A stretch of 64,000 bases of DNA, taken from NCBI RefSeq assembly GCF_002776525.5, contig NC_045436.1, positions 102,149,211 through 102,213,210 of the forward strand, written 5' to 3'. Shown one piece after another: positions 28,684 to 45,077 of this stretch; the first letter of the stretch is position 1; the number at the start of each line of letters is the position of its first letter. The stretch is from Piliocolobus tephrosceles (lineage: Eukaryota; Chordata; Mammalia; Primates; Cercopithecidae). The notes beneath the pieces were generated by a model that was not told the origin of the DNA, ran no database searches, and saw nothing but the letters and a program-made list of their open reading frames with translations. A program made the position numbers and the translations under genes.

Positions 28684-29212
28684 AAGAAGATCCTACGGAT
28701 AGGCAAATATCACATGTTTTTACTTAAATGTGGTAGCTAAAAAAACAAGTTGATCTCATGAAGTAGAGAACCATATGATGGTGACCAGAGGCTGGGAGGC
28801 AGGGTATGGAGAGAGGTTGTTTAATGGTTAAAAACATACAGTTAGATGGAAGGAACAGGTTCTAGTGTTTGATAGCACAGTAGGGTGACTATAGTTAACA
28901 ATAATTTATATAATAAATTATATTAATAATGTATATAATAAATATATTATTTATATAATCTATTATTTATATAATTTATTATGTAAATAATTTATATAAT
29001 AAAAATATATAATATATATAATATGTAATAAAAAAATCTCAAAGCAGTTGTAAGAGAAGGTTTGAAATGTTCTCAGCACAAATGATAAATGTTTTAAGTG
29101 ATGAATATCCTATTTGCCCTGATTTGATCATTACACATTATATACATGTATCTAATGTATATGTACCCCCATAAGTACGTACAATTATTATATATCAAAA
29201 AAAAAAAAAAAA
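28684..29212 (+). mobile_element. Older L1 3' end with AT-rich expansion
   Basis: ATCACATGTTTTTACTTAAATG, GACCAGAGGCTGGGAGGCAG, GGGTGACTATAGTTAACAATAA, AATGTTCTCAGCACAAATG, ACACATTATATACATGTATC and terminal A16 follow an L1MA/L1P 3' end. Bases 28885-29030 are a long AT-only expansion inside it. Its left edge is at the L1PA insertion. Confidence 0.75.
28885..29030. repeat. AT-only low-complexity tract
   Basis: Imperfect repeats of TTATATAATAAAT and TATTTATATAA, in both orientations, giving strong local dyad symmetry. Confidence 0.85.
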
Positions 29213-29282
29213 GAACTACTGAACCAGAAACTCTGGGGTTGGGGGGTGGGCGGGAATAACATGACCCCAGCTTATAATGGGA

Positions 29283-29568
29283 TTTTTTTTTTTTTAATCT
29301 CATTCTGTCCCCCAAGCTGAAGTACAGTGGCACAATCTCAGCTCACTGCAATCTCCACCTCCTGGGCTCAGGCGATCCTCCTATATCAGCCTCTCGAGTA
29401 GCTGGGACTACAAGCATGTGCCACCATGCCCAGCTAATTTTTGTATTTTTAGCACAGATGGGGTTTCACTATGTTGGCCAGTCTGGTCTCGAACTCCTGG
29501 CCTCAAATAATCCACCCGCCTCAGCCTCCCAAGTACTGAGATTACAGGCGTGAGCACTGCGCCTGGCC
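29283..29568 (-). mobile_element. AluJ-like Alu
   Basis: T13 tail, GAAGTACAGTGGCACAATCTC, head ending GCGCCTGGCC with one base lost in GAGCACTGCG. Confidence 0.88.
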
Positions 29569-30139
29569 AGACTGAATGATTTTTAAAACACAAATAATAA
29601 CTTGCAAAAAGGGGGTGGTGTGCTAAATCATTACTGTACGGTGGTTATTTGCTTCTGGTTTCCACATGGGTATTAATCAGTTATCACCTACTGAAGAATT
29701 AGGACTTCCACACAGAGGGTTGGCTCTCCACCAAGTCTAACTCATCCCAGTCTACAAAGTCTTGGTTGTCAAGACCCTAAATGACCCCTGACTCAAGGCC
29801 CAGAGCTGTTATGTTCAGATCCTGCTCAGGAGCGGGCAAATCGTCAGGAAGAGGGTAGAGAGCACCCTCCTAGGATCAATCAGGCCATCCAGCCTGAGCC
29901 CTAAAGTTCCTGCCCCCAGAGGTAGATGCATTAAATAAAGTCTTATCAACAAGCAACACTATTGCATATACATTATAATAATAAGATTCTGAGAAGGAAA
30001 TCAAGAGGGAGTGGCTATTATATAAGGGCTAGAGCAGAGCACAGAGAAAGCAGCAAAGACATTTAATCCTCTTCCTTATTTTACAGATAAGAAATTCGAG
30101 ATAAGGGTTTTCAGTTTTAAATAAGCTTGAAGATGAGGA
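29569..30139. other. No gene or repeat recognised
   Basis: Includes a moderately GC-rich block (29700-29930) followed by TTAAATAAAGTC. It resembles an LTR or old exon in composition, but I cannot assign it. Confidence 0.35.
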
Positions 30140-30372
30140 TTTAAGGCAAGAGAATCGCTTGATGCCAGCAGTTTGAGACCAGCCCAGGCAACACAGCAAG
30201 ATCCCCATCTCTACAAAAAACAATATGAAATTAGCCGGGTATGGTGGTGTGTACCTGTAGTACCAGCTACTCAGGAGACTGAGGCTGGAGGACCATTTAT
30301 ACCCAGTGAGCCATGCTCATACCACTGCACCCTAGCCTGGGCGACAGAGACCCTGTCTTTAAAAAATGATGA
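30140..30372 (+). mobile_element. AluJ-like Alu, 5'-truncated
   Basis: Starts within the left arm at GGCAAGAGAATCGCTTGATG; tail is (GAT)n rather than poly-A. Right arm has a deletion before CAGTGAGCCATGC. Confidence 0.82.
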
Positions 30373-30519
30373 TGATTTCAAAAATAATAACAATAACCAC
30401 AATACTACTATGCTATCTAAAATGTTTCCTTTAATATTACTTAATATTAACGTAATATTAATAAAATTTCCCTTAATAGCATCAAATATCTAATTAGTCT
30501 TCCAATTTAATTAGTGTGT

Positions 30520-30815
30520 TCATATCCAAACAGGATCCTTTTATTAAAGGGTTGATATGTCTCTTAGGCTTCTTTATATAATCTATATTCTTTTTTATGA
30601 GATTTATTTGTTGGGGGAAAAACAATTTTCACATTATGAATTTTGCTGACAGCATCCAAGAAGAATCCTTTAACGTGTTTCTCAGTCTATGTATGTTCTA
30701 TAAACTGGCTTGGTCAGATTTCTGTCTAAATTTTTGGAAAGACTATTTCATAGGTGGTTTGTCTATACCTCATTAAATCACATAAGGAGGCAAAATAGTT
30801 ATTTGTTTTTTAAAA
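30520..30815. mobile_element. Old L1 (L1M/L1ME) fragment
   Basis: GTTGATATGTCTCTTAGGCTTC, GAGATTTATTTGTTGGGGG, GAATTTTGCTGACAGCATCC, TTTAACGTGTTTCTC and ACTATTTCATAGGTGG match a common old L1 3'-region segment. Confidence 0.6.
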
Positions 30816-30842
30816 ATTCTTAACTTTAAATAATGGATTCAG

Positions 30843-31140
<298 letters not shown>

Positions 31141-31402
31141 TTAAGTTACATTTTTAAAAAAAGATTCGGGTATCATTAGCCACTTTAAGACATCCTATTA
31201 TAAAGTTTCTCACCAACTCTTCACCTAATAGTATTATCAACTACTGGTAATCTTTGCTTATTCAGAGAGAGGATGCAAAATGATAATGTTATCACTTTTC
31301 ATTAGCTATTTTTTTCTGTAAATAATTTTTTCTCTATCATTTAGTTACACTGAGTTACAGTTTATTCAAAAAACTAGGATAAACGGTTGATTCTTTTTTC
31401 AC

Positions 31403-31422
31403 TTTTTTTTTTTTTTTTTGAG
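31403..31422 (-). mobile_element. Alu start cut by the assembly gap
   Basis: T17 followed by GAG, the expected tail and first bases of an antisense Alu, then N. Confidence 0.6.
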
Positions 31423-31822
31423 NNNNNNNNNNNNNNNNNNNNNNNNNNNNNNNNNNNNNNNNNNNNNNNNNNNNNNNNNNNNNNNNNNNNNNNNNNNNNN
31501 NNNNNNNNNNNNNNNNNNNNNNNNNNNNNNNNNNNNNNNNNNNNNNNNNNNNNNNNNNNNNNNNNNNNNNNNNNNNNNNNNNNNNNNNNNNNNNNNNNNN
31601 NNNNNNNNNNNNNNNNNNNNNNNNNNNNNNNNNNNNNNNNNNNNNNNNNNNNNNNNNNNNNNNNNNNNNNNNNNNNNNNNNNNNNNNNNNNNNNNNNNNN
31701 NNNNNNNNNNNNNNNNNNNNNNNNNNNNNNNNNNNNNNNNNNNNNNNNNNNNNNNNNNNNNNNNNNNNNNNNNNNNNNNNNNNNNNNNNNNNNNNNNNNN
31801 NNNNNNNNNNNNNNNNNNNNNN
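31423..31822. other. Assembly gap, 400 N
   Basis: Exactly 400 N between two Alu poly-T starts. The round number suggests an estimated gap size. Content unknown. Confidence 0.99.
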
Positions 31823-31841
31823 CAGCACGTCGAACGAAATT

Positions 31842-32143
<302 letters not shown>

Positions 32144-32149
32144 AATCTT

Positions 32150-32279
32150 TGTATTTTTAGTAGAGACAGGGTTTCACCATGTTGGCCAGGCTGGTCTCAA
32201 ACTCCTGACCTCAGGTGATCTGCCTGCCTCGGTCTCCCAAAGTTCTGGGATTACATGGATGAGCCCCTGTGCCCAGCCT
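32150..32279 (-). mobile_element. Alu left-arm fragment
   Basis: GTATTTTTAGTAGAGACAGGG through CCCCTGTGCCCAGCC: the 5' half of an Alu in the same orientation, with no tail. Possibly the remainder of an Alu interrupted by the preceding one, since its missing half could lie in the gap. Confidence 0.8.
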
Positions 32280-32283
32280 AAAG

Positions 32284-32378
32284 TATAAGTTTTATATATA
32301 TATTATATATCAACATATATTTATACATAATATAAAATATATTACATATTGATATATTTAATATTAATATATATGTTG
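32284..32378. repeat. AT-only low-complexity tract
   Basis: TATATATATATTATATATCA and related units, ending ATATATATGTTG. Confidence 0.85.
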
Positions 32379-32548
32379 TTAGTTTCCCTTTTCTATTAAA
32401 TTTAGGATTACAGTGTTTTACTTAAACTGTTTGATTTTGTTTGTATCTCTTTTCTCTATTTGTTTCCTAACAAGTACAATAATAATACCAATACCATTAC
32501 TAAAAATGATTGCTAAGAACACTTTAAGATTTGTCTTTTTTATTTTTA

Positions 32549-33138
<590 letters not shown>

Positions 33139-33199
33139 AAGATGTATCTTACTAAGACGGTGCACATTACTGTTTTTTAAAAGTCACTTGGGAAAAAAA

Positions 33200-33435
33200 T
33201 GTCACTTGAAATACAGTTCTCACTTTGCAAAGTAGTGCAGGACCATAGAAAGGACCGTGAAAGCCGAAACTGTACAAAACCACCTTAATAATCAACAGGA
33301 AAAATTGCGATTGTTCATAGCATTTACAAATTTCTGTCAAAATGCTAACAATTCTGTCACTTATACATTTATAAAGAAATGAAAAAAAGTAAAATATTTA
33401 ATAGGCTATGACTTAAAATATTAGATGCATTGACA
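33200..33435. mobile_element. Probable old DNA transposon, unassigned
   Basis: CAGTTCTCACTTTGCAAAGTAG, AGGACCGTGAAAGCCGAAACTG and GTCAAAATGCTAACAATTCTGTC resemble a dispersed primate repeat I have seen, but I cannot name it. Confidence 0.35.
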
Positions 33436-33621
33436 AAGTACTTCATTTGTTTTTTGTTTTTTGCCTTCTTTTTGGTTTTTCATTTGAGACAGAGTCTCAC
33501 TCTGTCACCCAGGCTAGAGTGCAGAGGTGTAGTCTTGGTTCAATGCAACCTCCACCTCCCGGTTTCATGCAATTCTCGGTAGCTGAGATTACAGATGTGC
33601 ACCACCATGCCCAGCTAATTT

Positions 33622-33676
33622 TATATATCTATATCTATCTATATAGATCTATATCTATATCTAGATATATATATTT
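33622..33676. repeat. (ATCTAT)n microsatellite
   Basis: TATATCTATATCTATCTATATAG units with a dyad around TATATAGATCTATAT. It lies exactly at the junction between outer and inner Alu. Confidence 0.88.
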
Positions 33677-33959
<283 letters not shown>

Positions 33960-34261
33960 TTATTTTTAGTATTTTTAGTAGAGATGGGGGTTTCACCATG
34001 TTGGCCAGGCTAGTTCTGAACTCCTGACTTCAAGTGATCTGCCCACCTTGGTCCCCTAAAGTGCTGGGAATACAGGCATGTGCCACCGTGCCTGACCTGA
34101 CAAAATATTTTATTTCCTTGTGTCTTAGTCTAACTCAGGCTTTTAAAACAAAACACCAAAAACTGGGTTGCTTACAAACAATGGAAATTTATCTCTCACA
34201 GTTCTGGAGCTGGAAATCCAAGAGCAAGGCACTAGCAGATTCAGTGTCTGGTAAAGGCTCA

Positions 34262-34964
<703 letters not shown>

Positions 34965-35109
34965 TAAGGGCACTAATCCCATTCATGAGGGTTCTACCCT
35001 CATGTCCTAATCACCATCAAAGGCTCCACCTCTGAATACTGTCACTTTGGGGGTTAGAATTTCAACATATAAATTTGGGAGGGGAATACAAATAGACTAC
35101 AGCACTTTG

Positions 35110-35790
35110 AAAAAAAAAAAAAAAGATTTTTTTTTCTTTGAACAGTGCTTGCCTTCTTCTTGTCATATAACTTCTGACACAATGTGAACATCTTTTCTTT
35201 GCCTTAGCAAACTGTTGTACTCCCTGCTAAGTATGGATCAACTTCCAACATTGACTCCTTTCCTCCCTCAATGTGGTAAAACATCTCTGCGAGTGTCTCT
35301 AATGCAAAGTGTTTGTGAGGCACCACTTCCTCTGGGACATCTTCATCCTTTTCCTCACAATGACTTTCCTCATTTATATCAGTAAGTTGACTTTCAGTAA
35401 ATTTCTTCACTGCACATTTCCACAGTCAGCTATTTCTTCTGTAACTTCATTAACATTCTATAGAATCTCACTTCAGTGCTGTCACTTCTCATTTATTTCC
35501 CGTGCTTTGATCTCTGTTGGTGAATTTCCTCTTTTGATGATCCATTTACGTAAAATATCACATGGGTTTATTACTGGGAGACAGGCAACACAACTACACG
35601 CCTTGCTGTCTGGGCATAAACTGAAGAGCATATGTTAGTGACCAGTCACCACCAGGCTTTAAGAGAAGGGAACGACTGGTTACAGATCGTGATGCACATC
35701 TGTTATTTATAAAGTGATCTGTGGTATAACAAGCTAGAAGCAAACTTTGTGTTACAACTGGCCTAACTGAAATTTAAATCACTGTGTTGG
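35110..35790 (-). mobile_element. TcMar-Tigger transposon relic
   Basis: The minus strand from 35410 to 35204 keeps a 68-residue open frame whose middle (residues about 27-52) reads V-V-P-H-K-H-F-A-L-E-T-L-A-E-M-F-Y-H-I-E followed by an acidic E-V-D-P segment. This resembles the C-terminal tail of Tigger/pogo-type transposases, where a K-F-T-x-x-x-L-A-E-x-F-x-x-I-E pattern precedes M-D-P-N. The flanks carry stops and no inverted ends are recognisable, so it is a dead fragment and not a gene. Confidence 0.6.
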
Positions 35791-35820
35791 GGATTGGAGC
35801 TATTTAAACCATAATAACTA

Positions 35821-36180
<360 letters not shown>

Positions 36181-36261
36181 CTACGATTCCTCTCAGGAAC
36201 TATAAATAATCAACTTAACTGTTAAGTTCATTTGTTCATTGTTACTTTCCTTCTTTACGAC

Positions 36262-36284
36262 GGGGGCGGGGTGGGGGGGGGGTG
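36262..36284 (+). repeat. G-rich tract
   Basis: GGGGGCGGGGTGGGGGGGGGG in an AT-rich setting; four or more G-runs separated by single bases, a G-quadruplex-capable pattern. It abuts an Alu head fragment. Confidence 0.85.
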
Positions 36285-36336
36285 CCTCGGCCTCGCATAG
36301 TGCTGGGATTATAGGTGTGAGTCACCATGCCCAGCC
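36285..36336 (-). mobile_element. Alu 5'-end fragment
   Basis: CCTCGGCCTCGCATAGTGCTGGG to CATGCCCAGCC, only the first 50 or so bases of an Alu, preceded by the G-rich tract instead of the rest of the element. Confidence 0.8.
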
Positions 36337-36713
36337 ATTACTTTAAAGGATGAGTTCCTCCCCCAACTTTTTAAAATTTTATTTTATAATTACATACCAC
36401 ATTTAATAGTTTCAAAGTAAGCCACAAAGCAAGGTACATTCAGGAAAGTCTAGCTTCTATCGTTGTCTCCTCTATCTGTTCTCTTCTCCTCAATCAGTTT
36501 TTGAGTTTGCTTTCTATTAGTTATTCTTTGAATATAAGCAAATGAATGTACATTTTCATTTTTTTTACCCTTACTAAAGGTACCATTATTGTACATGTTG
36601 TCCTGTACCTTCAAAAAATAATATCTCTTACAGATTATGTAACAGTAGAAAATAGTCCATTTCCTTTTACAGGTATATTAATACTCTCTTGTGTTGCAAT
36701 TCCAAATGGGTTT

Positions 36714-36880
36714 CTTTTTTTATTTTCTTAGAGATCGGGTCTTACAATGCCCAGGCTGGAGTGCAGTGGCTATCCATCTGCCGGCATAATCATAGCACAC
36801 TGTGGCCTCAAACTATACTCCCACCTTAGCCTCCCAAGTAACTGGGATTACAAGGCATGTACCACCATGCCCAGCTGGGT
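36714..36880 (-). mobile_element. Alu single arm (AluJ/FLAM-like)
   Basis: TTAGAGATCGGGTCTTACAATGC to CACCATGCCCAGC, about 165 bases, followed by T15. A monomer-length Alu relic. Confidence 0.75.
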
Positions 36881-37011
36881 TTTTTTTTTTTTTTAAGCCA
36901 ACTCTTTATTGATATTCGGATTATTTCCACTCTTTTGCTATTATATATAGTCTGTAATGAACAGATTTCTGGACCTTCTTTTCATATTTTTGCCAGTGTA
37001 TCTTAGAGTTA

Positions 37012-37335
<324 letters not shown>

Positions 37336-37659
37336 TTAGATTCCTAGAGAGAGAGAGAGATTTCTAGAAGTGAACCTGGCTGACCAAAGGGTAAATACAA
37401 ATGTTATTTTGCTACATATTGCCAAATTCTCCTAATACAGTCACAGCATTTTGCGTTTCCACCAGCTATGTACTTAAGTATAGTATCTTCCCCCTACAAT
37501 CTTTTCAACAAGACATGTTGTCAAACTTTATTTTTGCCACTCTGATAGACAAGATATGATAGCTAAATGTAGTTTTCATTTGCATCTCTCTTTTTATGCA
37601 TGAGTGAGTATCTTTTCATATTAAAGGGGCATTTAAAATTGTAACTGTTCTGACAGGTT

Positions 37660-37848
37660 TGATATTTTAAAATAAGAACTTTCAAATAAAATTTTCACAA
37701 AGATAAAAGGAACTATTAAAATCCTCCTTAAAAATCTGAGTAATTTAAAAACCCTTCTACCCCCATATAGGTGTTATTCATATCACTTCATCTAATCAAC
37801 ACATATTTATTGAGGATTTTGCTGTAGCAGAAGCTTCCCCTGTGTGTT
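37660..37848. other. No gene or repeat recognised
   Basis: Short AT-rich spacer. Confidence 0.4.
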
Positions 37849-37863
37849 AAGAGAGGCAGGGGC

Positions 37864-38650
<787 letters not shown>

Positions 38651-38651
38651 T

Positions 38652-38722
38652 TGATCATACCACTGCAATCCAGCTTGGGCAACAGAGCAAGACCCTGTCT
38701 CTAAAAGAATAAAAATTTAAAA
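38652..38722 (+). mobile_element. Alu 3'-end fragment
   Basis: GATCATACCACTGCAATCCAGC to CCCTGTCTCTAAAAG: only the last 70 bases, so strongly 5'-truncated. Confidence 0.78.
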
Positions 38723-38780
38723 AGAACCTACACTATGAAATTTACTAGACAGATTCTATCATAATATAAAAGTGAATGTA

Positions 38781-39095
<315 letters not shown>

Positions 39096-39189
39096 CTACT
39101 ATCAATGAGACATCATTAAAAAAAAAAAATCTAAGATTCTTTGATTGAAATAATTATGCATCTTAACAAAAGCCCCAATACAACTAAAC

Positions 39190-39366
39190 CACATCATAGC
39201 TTATTTCTCATTAAACCTATCAGCAACCATTTACCATCTTCTTGCCACCCACGATTAAAAGAGTCAACACAACCCAGGGCAGAGTACACGTCTGACTCAT
39301 CTATGTATTCCCTCACAGCACCATGTGCAGTAGACACTCGATAAATACTTGGTGTATGAAACAAAG
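39190..39366 (+). mobile_element. L2 LINE 3' end
   Basis: CCCAGGGCAGAGTACACGTC, CATCTATGTATTCCCTCACAGC and GTAGACACTCGATAAATACTTGG follow the L2 3' tail. Confidence 0.7.
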
Positions 39367-39459
39367 AAAACACCCTCCCATAGCAACGTGCCCAGACTTT
39401 TCTATGGGAGGACCTTTCTCCGGAATTATAAGTTAGGGCAACTCCCTGGTAAACCTTTC

Positions 39460-39660
39460 AAAGCAATTCAACAAACATTTATTGAGTGCCCAGTATGTGC
39501 CAGTGTTAGGTACTATTCTTGGCAATGGGATGTAAAGATGAGTAACACATAGTCCTTAACACCCTGAGGGGACCCAGTCTAGTATGAGAAACACAGACTA
39601 TAAAATATAATGGGAAAACGCCACAGCAGAGATAAGACACCATGGGAACACAGGTGAAGG
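39460..39660. mobile_element. Ancient repeat, unassigned
   Basis: ACAAACATTTATTGAGTGCCCAGTATGTGCCAG, GGCAATGGGATGTAAAGATG and CCCAGTCTAGTATGAGAAAC form a pattern common to mammal-wide old repeats (L2/MIR-like in reverse). Exact family uncertain. Confidence 0.5.
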
Positions 39661-39773
39661 AACAGGTAATTATGCAGGGGGTGAGGGAAAAAGGTGAGGT
39701 TGGAGAATCTGCAGAAATGCAATTCCAGCCCCCTCCTCCTCACACACATGCTCACACTCCCTCTAAAACAATA

Positions 39774-40129
39774 GAGAAGTCCCCCCTTATCTGTGGTTTC
39801 ACTTTCCATGGTTTCAGTTACCTATGGTCATTCAAGGTATAAAAATATTAAATGGAAAATTCCACAAATAAGCAATTCATAAGTTTTAAATGGCACACAG
39901 TTCTAAGTAGTGTGATGAAATCTCTCGCTGTCCTCTCCGTCCCACGTGGGATGTGAATCTTCCCTTTGTCCAGCATATCTACACTATAGATGCTACTCAC
40001 CTGTAAGTAGCTGTTTCAGTTAGAAGTTGAAAATACACAGTATATAGTGTATAGTGTGCAGTACTATCTATGACTTCAGGACCCACTGGGGGTCTTCGAA
40101 TGTATCTGCCTCATATGGGGGGACTACTC
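39774..40129. mobile_element. TcMar-Tigger MITE (MER8-like)
   Basis: Inverted ends GAGAAGTCCCCCC..(left) and GGGGGGACTACTC (right). Inside are TATCTGTGGTTTCACTTTCC, AATATTAAATGGAAAATTCC, TGTGATGAAATCTCTCGC and CCACTGGGGGTCTTCGAATG. Length about 355. Assigned to Tigger by ends and interior; the MER8 name is tentative. Confidence 0.75.
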
Positions 40130-40239
40130 ACTGTATTTGAAAAACAGAAACACGATCAAGTTATTACACTGCAAATAGGCCTTCATGGATCTCCAACAGG
40201 TCAAAGACTATTTCCACACAATAAAATGCCCACAGGCAC

Positions 40240-40472
40240 CATCACCTGCATATATTGGGCATTTGCTGTGTGCCAGATATTGTTCCAAGAACTTCGTAAG
40301 TATTAGGTTATTTAATCCCCACAATAATCTGACGAGGTAAGTGCTATCGTCATTTCAGTGTTACAGATGAGGAAACAGAGGCATAAAAAGAGTTACAAAC
40401 CTTGCCCTAGACATCAGGTGTGGGCATGTGAGACACTGAGATAGGCACCCAGTTCTGGCTCCAGAGTCCATT
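40240..40472 (-). mobile_element. MIR SINE, antisense
   Basis: TTGCTGTGTGCCAGATATTG, AGGTTATTTAATCCCCACAA, TTACAGATGAGGAAACAGAGGC and CTGGCTCCAGAGTCC are MIR in reverse, nearly its whole length. Confidence 0.85.
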
Positions 40473-40480
40473 TCTTTTTC

Positions 40481-40905
40481 TTAACTTTTATTTTAGGTTC
40501 AGGGGTACACATGCAAGTTTGTTATACAGGTAAATTACATGTTGTGGGAGCTTGGTGCACAGATTATTTCGTCACCCAGGTAATAAGCATAGTACACGTT
40601 AGGTCATTTTTCAATCCTCCCCCGCCACCCTCAAGTAGAGCCCTGAGGTCTGTTGTTCCCTTCTTTCTGTCCATATATACTTGATGTTTAGCTCCCACTT
40701 GTACGTGAGAACAGGTGGTATTCAGTTTTCTGTTCCTGAGTTAGTCTGCTTAGGATAATGGCCTTCAGCTCTATGCACATTGATGGAAAGGCCATGATCT
40801 CATTCTTTTTCATGGGTGCATGATATGACATAGTGCATATGTACCACATTTTCTTTATCTAGTCTACCACTGGCACCTAGGTTGACTCCATGGTTGATTC
40901 CATAA
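40481..40905 (-). mobile_element. L1 (L1PB/L1MA-age) 3' end, antisense
   Basis: TTAACTTTTATTTTAGGTTC, GTGGGAGCTTGGTGCACAG, CCCACTTGTACGTGAGAACA, GGATAATGGCCTTCAGC and TACCACATTTTCTTTATC are the L1 3' UTR and end of ORF2 in reverse, older than the L1PA copy at 27 kb. Confidence 0.88.
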
Positions 40906-40909
40906 TGCA

Positions 40910-41280
40910 GAGCGCCCTTCTACACCACGCACCTCTCTGCCTCCTTACCTGCCTCTGGGCTCCTTGCAATGCAAAATGCCAGTAATAATACCAGAATGCT
41001 TTAAATTCTGTGAACACAACCCAAATTGCTTTAAACCTCTGTGCTTCTGCATGGAAAGCCCTATAGTCAACCCTCCCCAAATCCTTCCACTGCAGGGCAA
41101 TAAAAACTCTGTGTGCTCCTCCCACTATGGAAGTTCCCTTCCTTGTTACATCCCTCCATCATTGAATGTAACACACTGTATTATAACCATTCATTTACAT
41201 TTATACTTCTCGTAGGCCTGCTATACTCACCCTATAATAATTAAGTCTTATTATATGATACTGTAATTACTTGTTTAAAT
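40910..41280 (+). mobile_element. Possible L2 fragment
   Basis: Polypyrimidine CTTCTGCATGG..CCTCCCACTATGG and TTACATCCCTCCATC are compatible with the L2 3' region leading into the clearer L2 that follows. Weak. Confidence 0.35.
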
Positions 41281-41284
41281 GTCT

Positions 41285-41675
41285 TTTTTAAAATGTCACC
41301 TCCTCAAAGAGGCCAATCCTGACCCTCCTCTTTATCTAAAATTGATCTTCATGCCCTCTCAAGTTACTTGGTTTCTCAGATCAAAGGGGTTTTCCCCCTT
41401 CACAGTACTTCTCATAGGTCAATTTTAAAAATTTGACTTCTATCTCCCCCAGTATAACATATACTTCATGGGGGCAAAAGAATAACTGTGTTTTATCTGT
41501 CACTGTATTTTCAACACCTAATTCTGATATGGAGGTAGTATTAAGTGTTTATATACCTGCATCCTTATATTAGTTCCTTGGGGGAAGGTGGGGGGAAAAA
41601 GGCTGTCTTAATGAGTTTTGTATCCCCAACACATAGCATGTGCGAGAATCTCAATTAACTATTTGTTGGACTGAT
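41285..41675 (+). mobile_element. L2 LINE 3' end(s)
   Basis: AAATGTCACCTCCTCAAAGAGGCC, CCAATCCTGACCCTCC, TATCTGTCACTGTATTTTCAAC, then a second tail GTATCCCCAACACATAGCATG and AACTATTTGTTGGA. The repeated tail suggests two overlapping L2 ends. Confidence 0.75.
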
Positions 41676-41699
41676 ACCAAATAAAGATTAAGGTGGAAG

Positions 41700-41998
<299 letters not shown>

Positions 41999-42013
41999 AA
42001 AGAGGTTAAGGTG

Positions 42014-43144
<1,131 letters not shown>

Positions 43145-43474
43145 AGTTGAATTCTGTCATAGCACTGCTCCAAGTAAGATGGCCTGACCCGAAGGGCCCC
43201 AAAAGAAAGAGAAAAAGAATAACCACAGTTCTTATTAGAAAGATTTCATGCATGACACTTTGCTGTTTTCTATGATCCTTTAACACTTTATTTGCTCTTC
43301 TGCTAGAGCATTTATCACACTGTTTCACAATTTGGCTGTGTGCTTATCTGCTAGGTTAAACAGAACAGGGACTCCCATTTTTCTATTCTCCTATTCTCTC
43401 CCATAGATCGTCTTTGATCTATCAGATTTTAATGCATCATCTGACAGCAGATCTTCAATAGGTATCTGTAGCAT
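43145..43474. other. No gene or repeat recognised
   Basis: No supported feature. Confidence 0.4.
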
Positions 43475-43555
43475 GAAAGAAAGAAAGCAGAGGAGAGGGG
43501 AGGGGAGGGGAGGGGAGAGGAGAGGAGAGGAGAGGAGAGGAGAGGAGAGGAGAGA
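43475..43555 (+). repeat. Purine microsatellite (GAAA)n, (AGGGG)n, (AGAGG)n
   Basis: Consecutive GAAAGAAAGAAAG, AGGGG units and AGAGG units; all-purine on the plus strand over about 65 bases, so capable of triplex formation in principle. Confidence 0.92.
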
Positions 43556-44404
43556 AAACGTTAACTCTGGAAGAGGCAGGTCCTCATAATAAACATTTTC
43601 TGAGTCTAGGTAAGAAATCAGCAGACCTGTTATTTAGATACTTCCTTTCTCTTTACTAAATCAACCTGCTTCCAGAAATAAATAAGGAAAAAGATAAGTT
43701 GCTATACCAGTCCAAATTCAATACATTAAAAAATGTTGGCCATACCATAACTTACATACTTTTTTATCTACCGTAAGGGGGATAGTAATTTAAGGGAGAA
43801 AAAAATTACGAGACCAACTGATGCAGAATTGAGAAGCCCAATGTAAAATTCAGCACAAACTATCAAGCAATTCTGCAGATTATGTCTATAGTACACCACA
43901 CGGAAACCTCACCCTCATCCTGCCCCTTATACAAAAGGCTGCAGCAACCAGGCATAATGGGCATGGGATCCAACCAAACTGGTCTCCCCACCTCCAGCTC
44001 TGCCAATGCTAATCCACTCCACAGTTGGCTGCCAAAGGAATCTCCCTACAGCACAGCCTGGGATCAACAGGCCCAAAGTGAAATCATCGTCCCCCGCCCT
44101 TCACTGCCTCCGTGCAGCAGTGCACTCCAAGTTGATTGCAACACCAAGGTCAGAAGCAGCAGCAGTATCTTTGACCCCTCCCACACAAACTCCTACAAAT
44201 CCCAGAGATTCTCCTTTCTCAGTTTCTTCTCTCCCTTTCCTTTTTTTCTTGTTCACCCTGCTTTCAATCCCTCTTCTAGGGCTACTAGCCCTAACCTAGA
44301 TCAGCTATAACCAACAGAAATATAATGGGGGTTACTAATGTACTTTTAAATTTGCAAGTAGCCACATTAAAAAGGTAAAATAAGAAAGCAGTGGAATAAA
44401 TCTA
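43556..44404. other. No gene recognised; possible L2-like remnant
   Basis: The plus strand is open from 43882 to 44310 (142 codons) but proline/serine-rich and without a known domain. ATCTTTGACCCCTCCCACAC and the following text faintly resemble the L2 reverse-transcriptase-end region, so it is more likely an old LINE relic than a gene. Confidence 0.4.
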
Positions 44405-44413
44405 AATAATATT

Positions 44414-44724
<311 letters not shown>

Positions 44725-44729
44725 AAATA

Positions 44730-45077
44730 ACATTAAATTTATAACCCAAAACTGTCTTCATTTTGACTTGTAATTAAAGTTGTTGAGATATTTCACATTT
44801 TCCCCCAGTCTTCAAAATCTGTGTATATTACACCAAGACAAGACATCTCTACTCTAACCAGCCACATTTTAAGTGCTCAGAAGTCACATATGGCCAATGA
44901 CTAACATAGAAGACAGTTCAGGTTTAGATGGAATGGCCCCACCTACTTTTTCATCTTTCTTTACCACCGCCTTCCACTTTCTTTTCTCTTAAAAATACTT
45001 TAACCTCAGCTATAACAGACCATTCTGGTAATGGAAGAAAATGTAACAGACCCATTTTCCTTCCACGTCACTTCTCT
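44730..45077. other. No gene recognised; L2-like near the right edge
   Basis: The CCTTCCACTTTCTTTTCTC..CTCCCTTAAGC stretch leads into the L2 end found beyond the next Alu. Confidence 0.4.

Noticed and set aside
43882..44310. 142-codon plus-strand open frame
   Set aside because: Low-complexity P/S-rich product, no start context or splice sites, and faint L2-like resemblance.
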